A stretch of 64,000 nucleotides of DNA from an uncultured Eubacteriales bacterium (GTDB taxonomy: Bacteria; Bacillota; Clostridia; Lachnospirales; Bianqueaceae). The translations under genes were made by a program, and so were the position numbers. The stretch covers positions 79,019 through 143,018 of the forward strand of contig OMYN01000003.1 of NCBI GenBank assembly GCA_900315265.1, in the 5' to 3' direction. Shown here piece after piece: positions 63,909 to 64,000 of this stretch. Positions within the stretch are counted from its first letter, which is position 1. The number at the start of each line of letters is the position of its first letter. Under the pieces are notes generated by a model that worked only from the letters and a program-made list of their open reading frames with translations, was not told where the DNA came from and ran no database searches.

Positions 63909-64000
63909 AACCACGGGCAAAGCCCGTGGTTTGCTCTACGCCTAAAAGACGATAATACTGGCTTGGCCTGAAAGGCCTGTGAAGGGTATGCCAGTTGCAA
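63909..64000 (-). mobile_element. Probable end of an IS200/IS605-type element (tnpB beyond window)
   Basis: A perfect 10-bp hairpin AACCACGGGC-AAA-GCCCGTGGTT (63909-63931) is followed inward by a nested structure: ACTGGC (63957-63962) with GCCAGT (63990-63995) enclosing GGCC-TGAAA-GGCC (63965-63977). Subterminal hairpins of this kind mark IS200/IS605 ends, and the inner structures resemble the RNA (omega RNA) encoded at the 3' end of TnpB elements. The element would extend to the right of the window with its genes on the minus strand. No transposase coding sequence is visible, so this is inferred from structure. Confidence 0.5.

Noticed and set aside
1..64000. CRISPR array, prophage, rRNA operon or replication origin
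   Set aside because: No regular repeat-spacer pattern, phage structural genes, rRNA sequence or DnaA-box cluster was seen.

Overview
The window is bacterial and almost certainly from a low-to-mid GC Gram-positive of the class Clostridia, most likely a Lachnospiraceae-type anaerobe. The reasons are strong AGGAGG ribosome-binding sites, sigma-A promoters, RNase Y, ClpE and ClpC, the paired GlgC/GlgD arrangement, formate-tetrahydrofolate ligase, and a SpoVB-type flippase. Assignment below class is inference. It reads as chromosomal core genome, densely packed, with no gene-free stretch longer than about 300 bases. Every confident gene except clpE is on the minus strand, so the text below follows transcription from right to left.

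Right edge (62.7-64 kb): an AT-rich acyltransferase-3 membrane protein and, at the very end, what looks like the terminus of an IS200/IS605-type element. Then comes rny (RNase Y) with its own consensus promoter and terminator. Next is a tight run (60.8-53.1 kb): purB, proC, a NUDIX hydrolase, phoH, ybeY, a SpoVB/MurJ-like flippase, tadA and an unknown membrane protein. A tRNA-Gln(CUG) with its own promoter and terminator follows, then a divergent M29-aminopeptidase-like protein, a monocistronic NCS2 purine permease, a GH78 alpha-L-rhamnosidase, pcrA and ligA.

Middle (41.9-32 kb): a glycogen operon glgB-glgC-glgD-glgA-glgP ending in an unknown acidic protein. Convergent to it is clpE (29.5-32 kb), the only plus-strand gene. 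Divergent from clpE is a cytoplasmic ParB-like/BMP fusion protein followed by dinB. The two transcripts start from overlapping promoters beside a perfect 16-bp palindrome. rpsO-pnp follow.

Left half (23.2-0 kb): a four-gene cell-surface cluster (VWA plus solute-binding lipoprotein, XpaC-like membrane protein, anchored solute-binding protein, TelA-like protein) is the best candidate here for an undescribed system. Then uppP, ftsK/spoIIIE, fhs, folD, rimO, pgsA, cinA and recA (one-carbon metabolism, DNA segregation and recombination), a 49-residue small protein with a CNNM/CBS transporter-like protein, then uvrB, uvrA and the start of a clpC-type gene that runs off the left edge.

The window is rich in DNA maintenance (uvrA, uvrB, recA, dinB, pcrA, ligA, ftsK) and RNA turnover (pnp, rny, ybeY). 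No CRISPR array, rRNA or prophage was seen.
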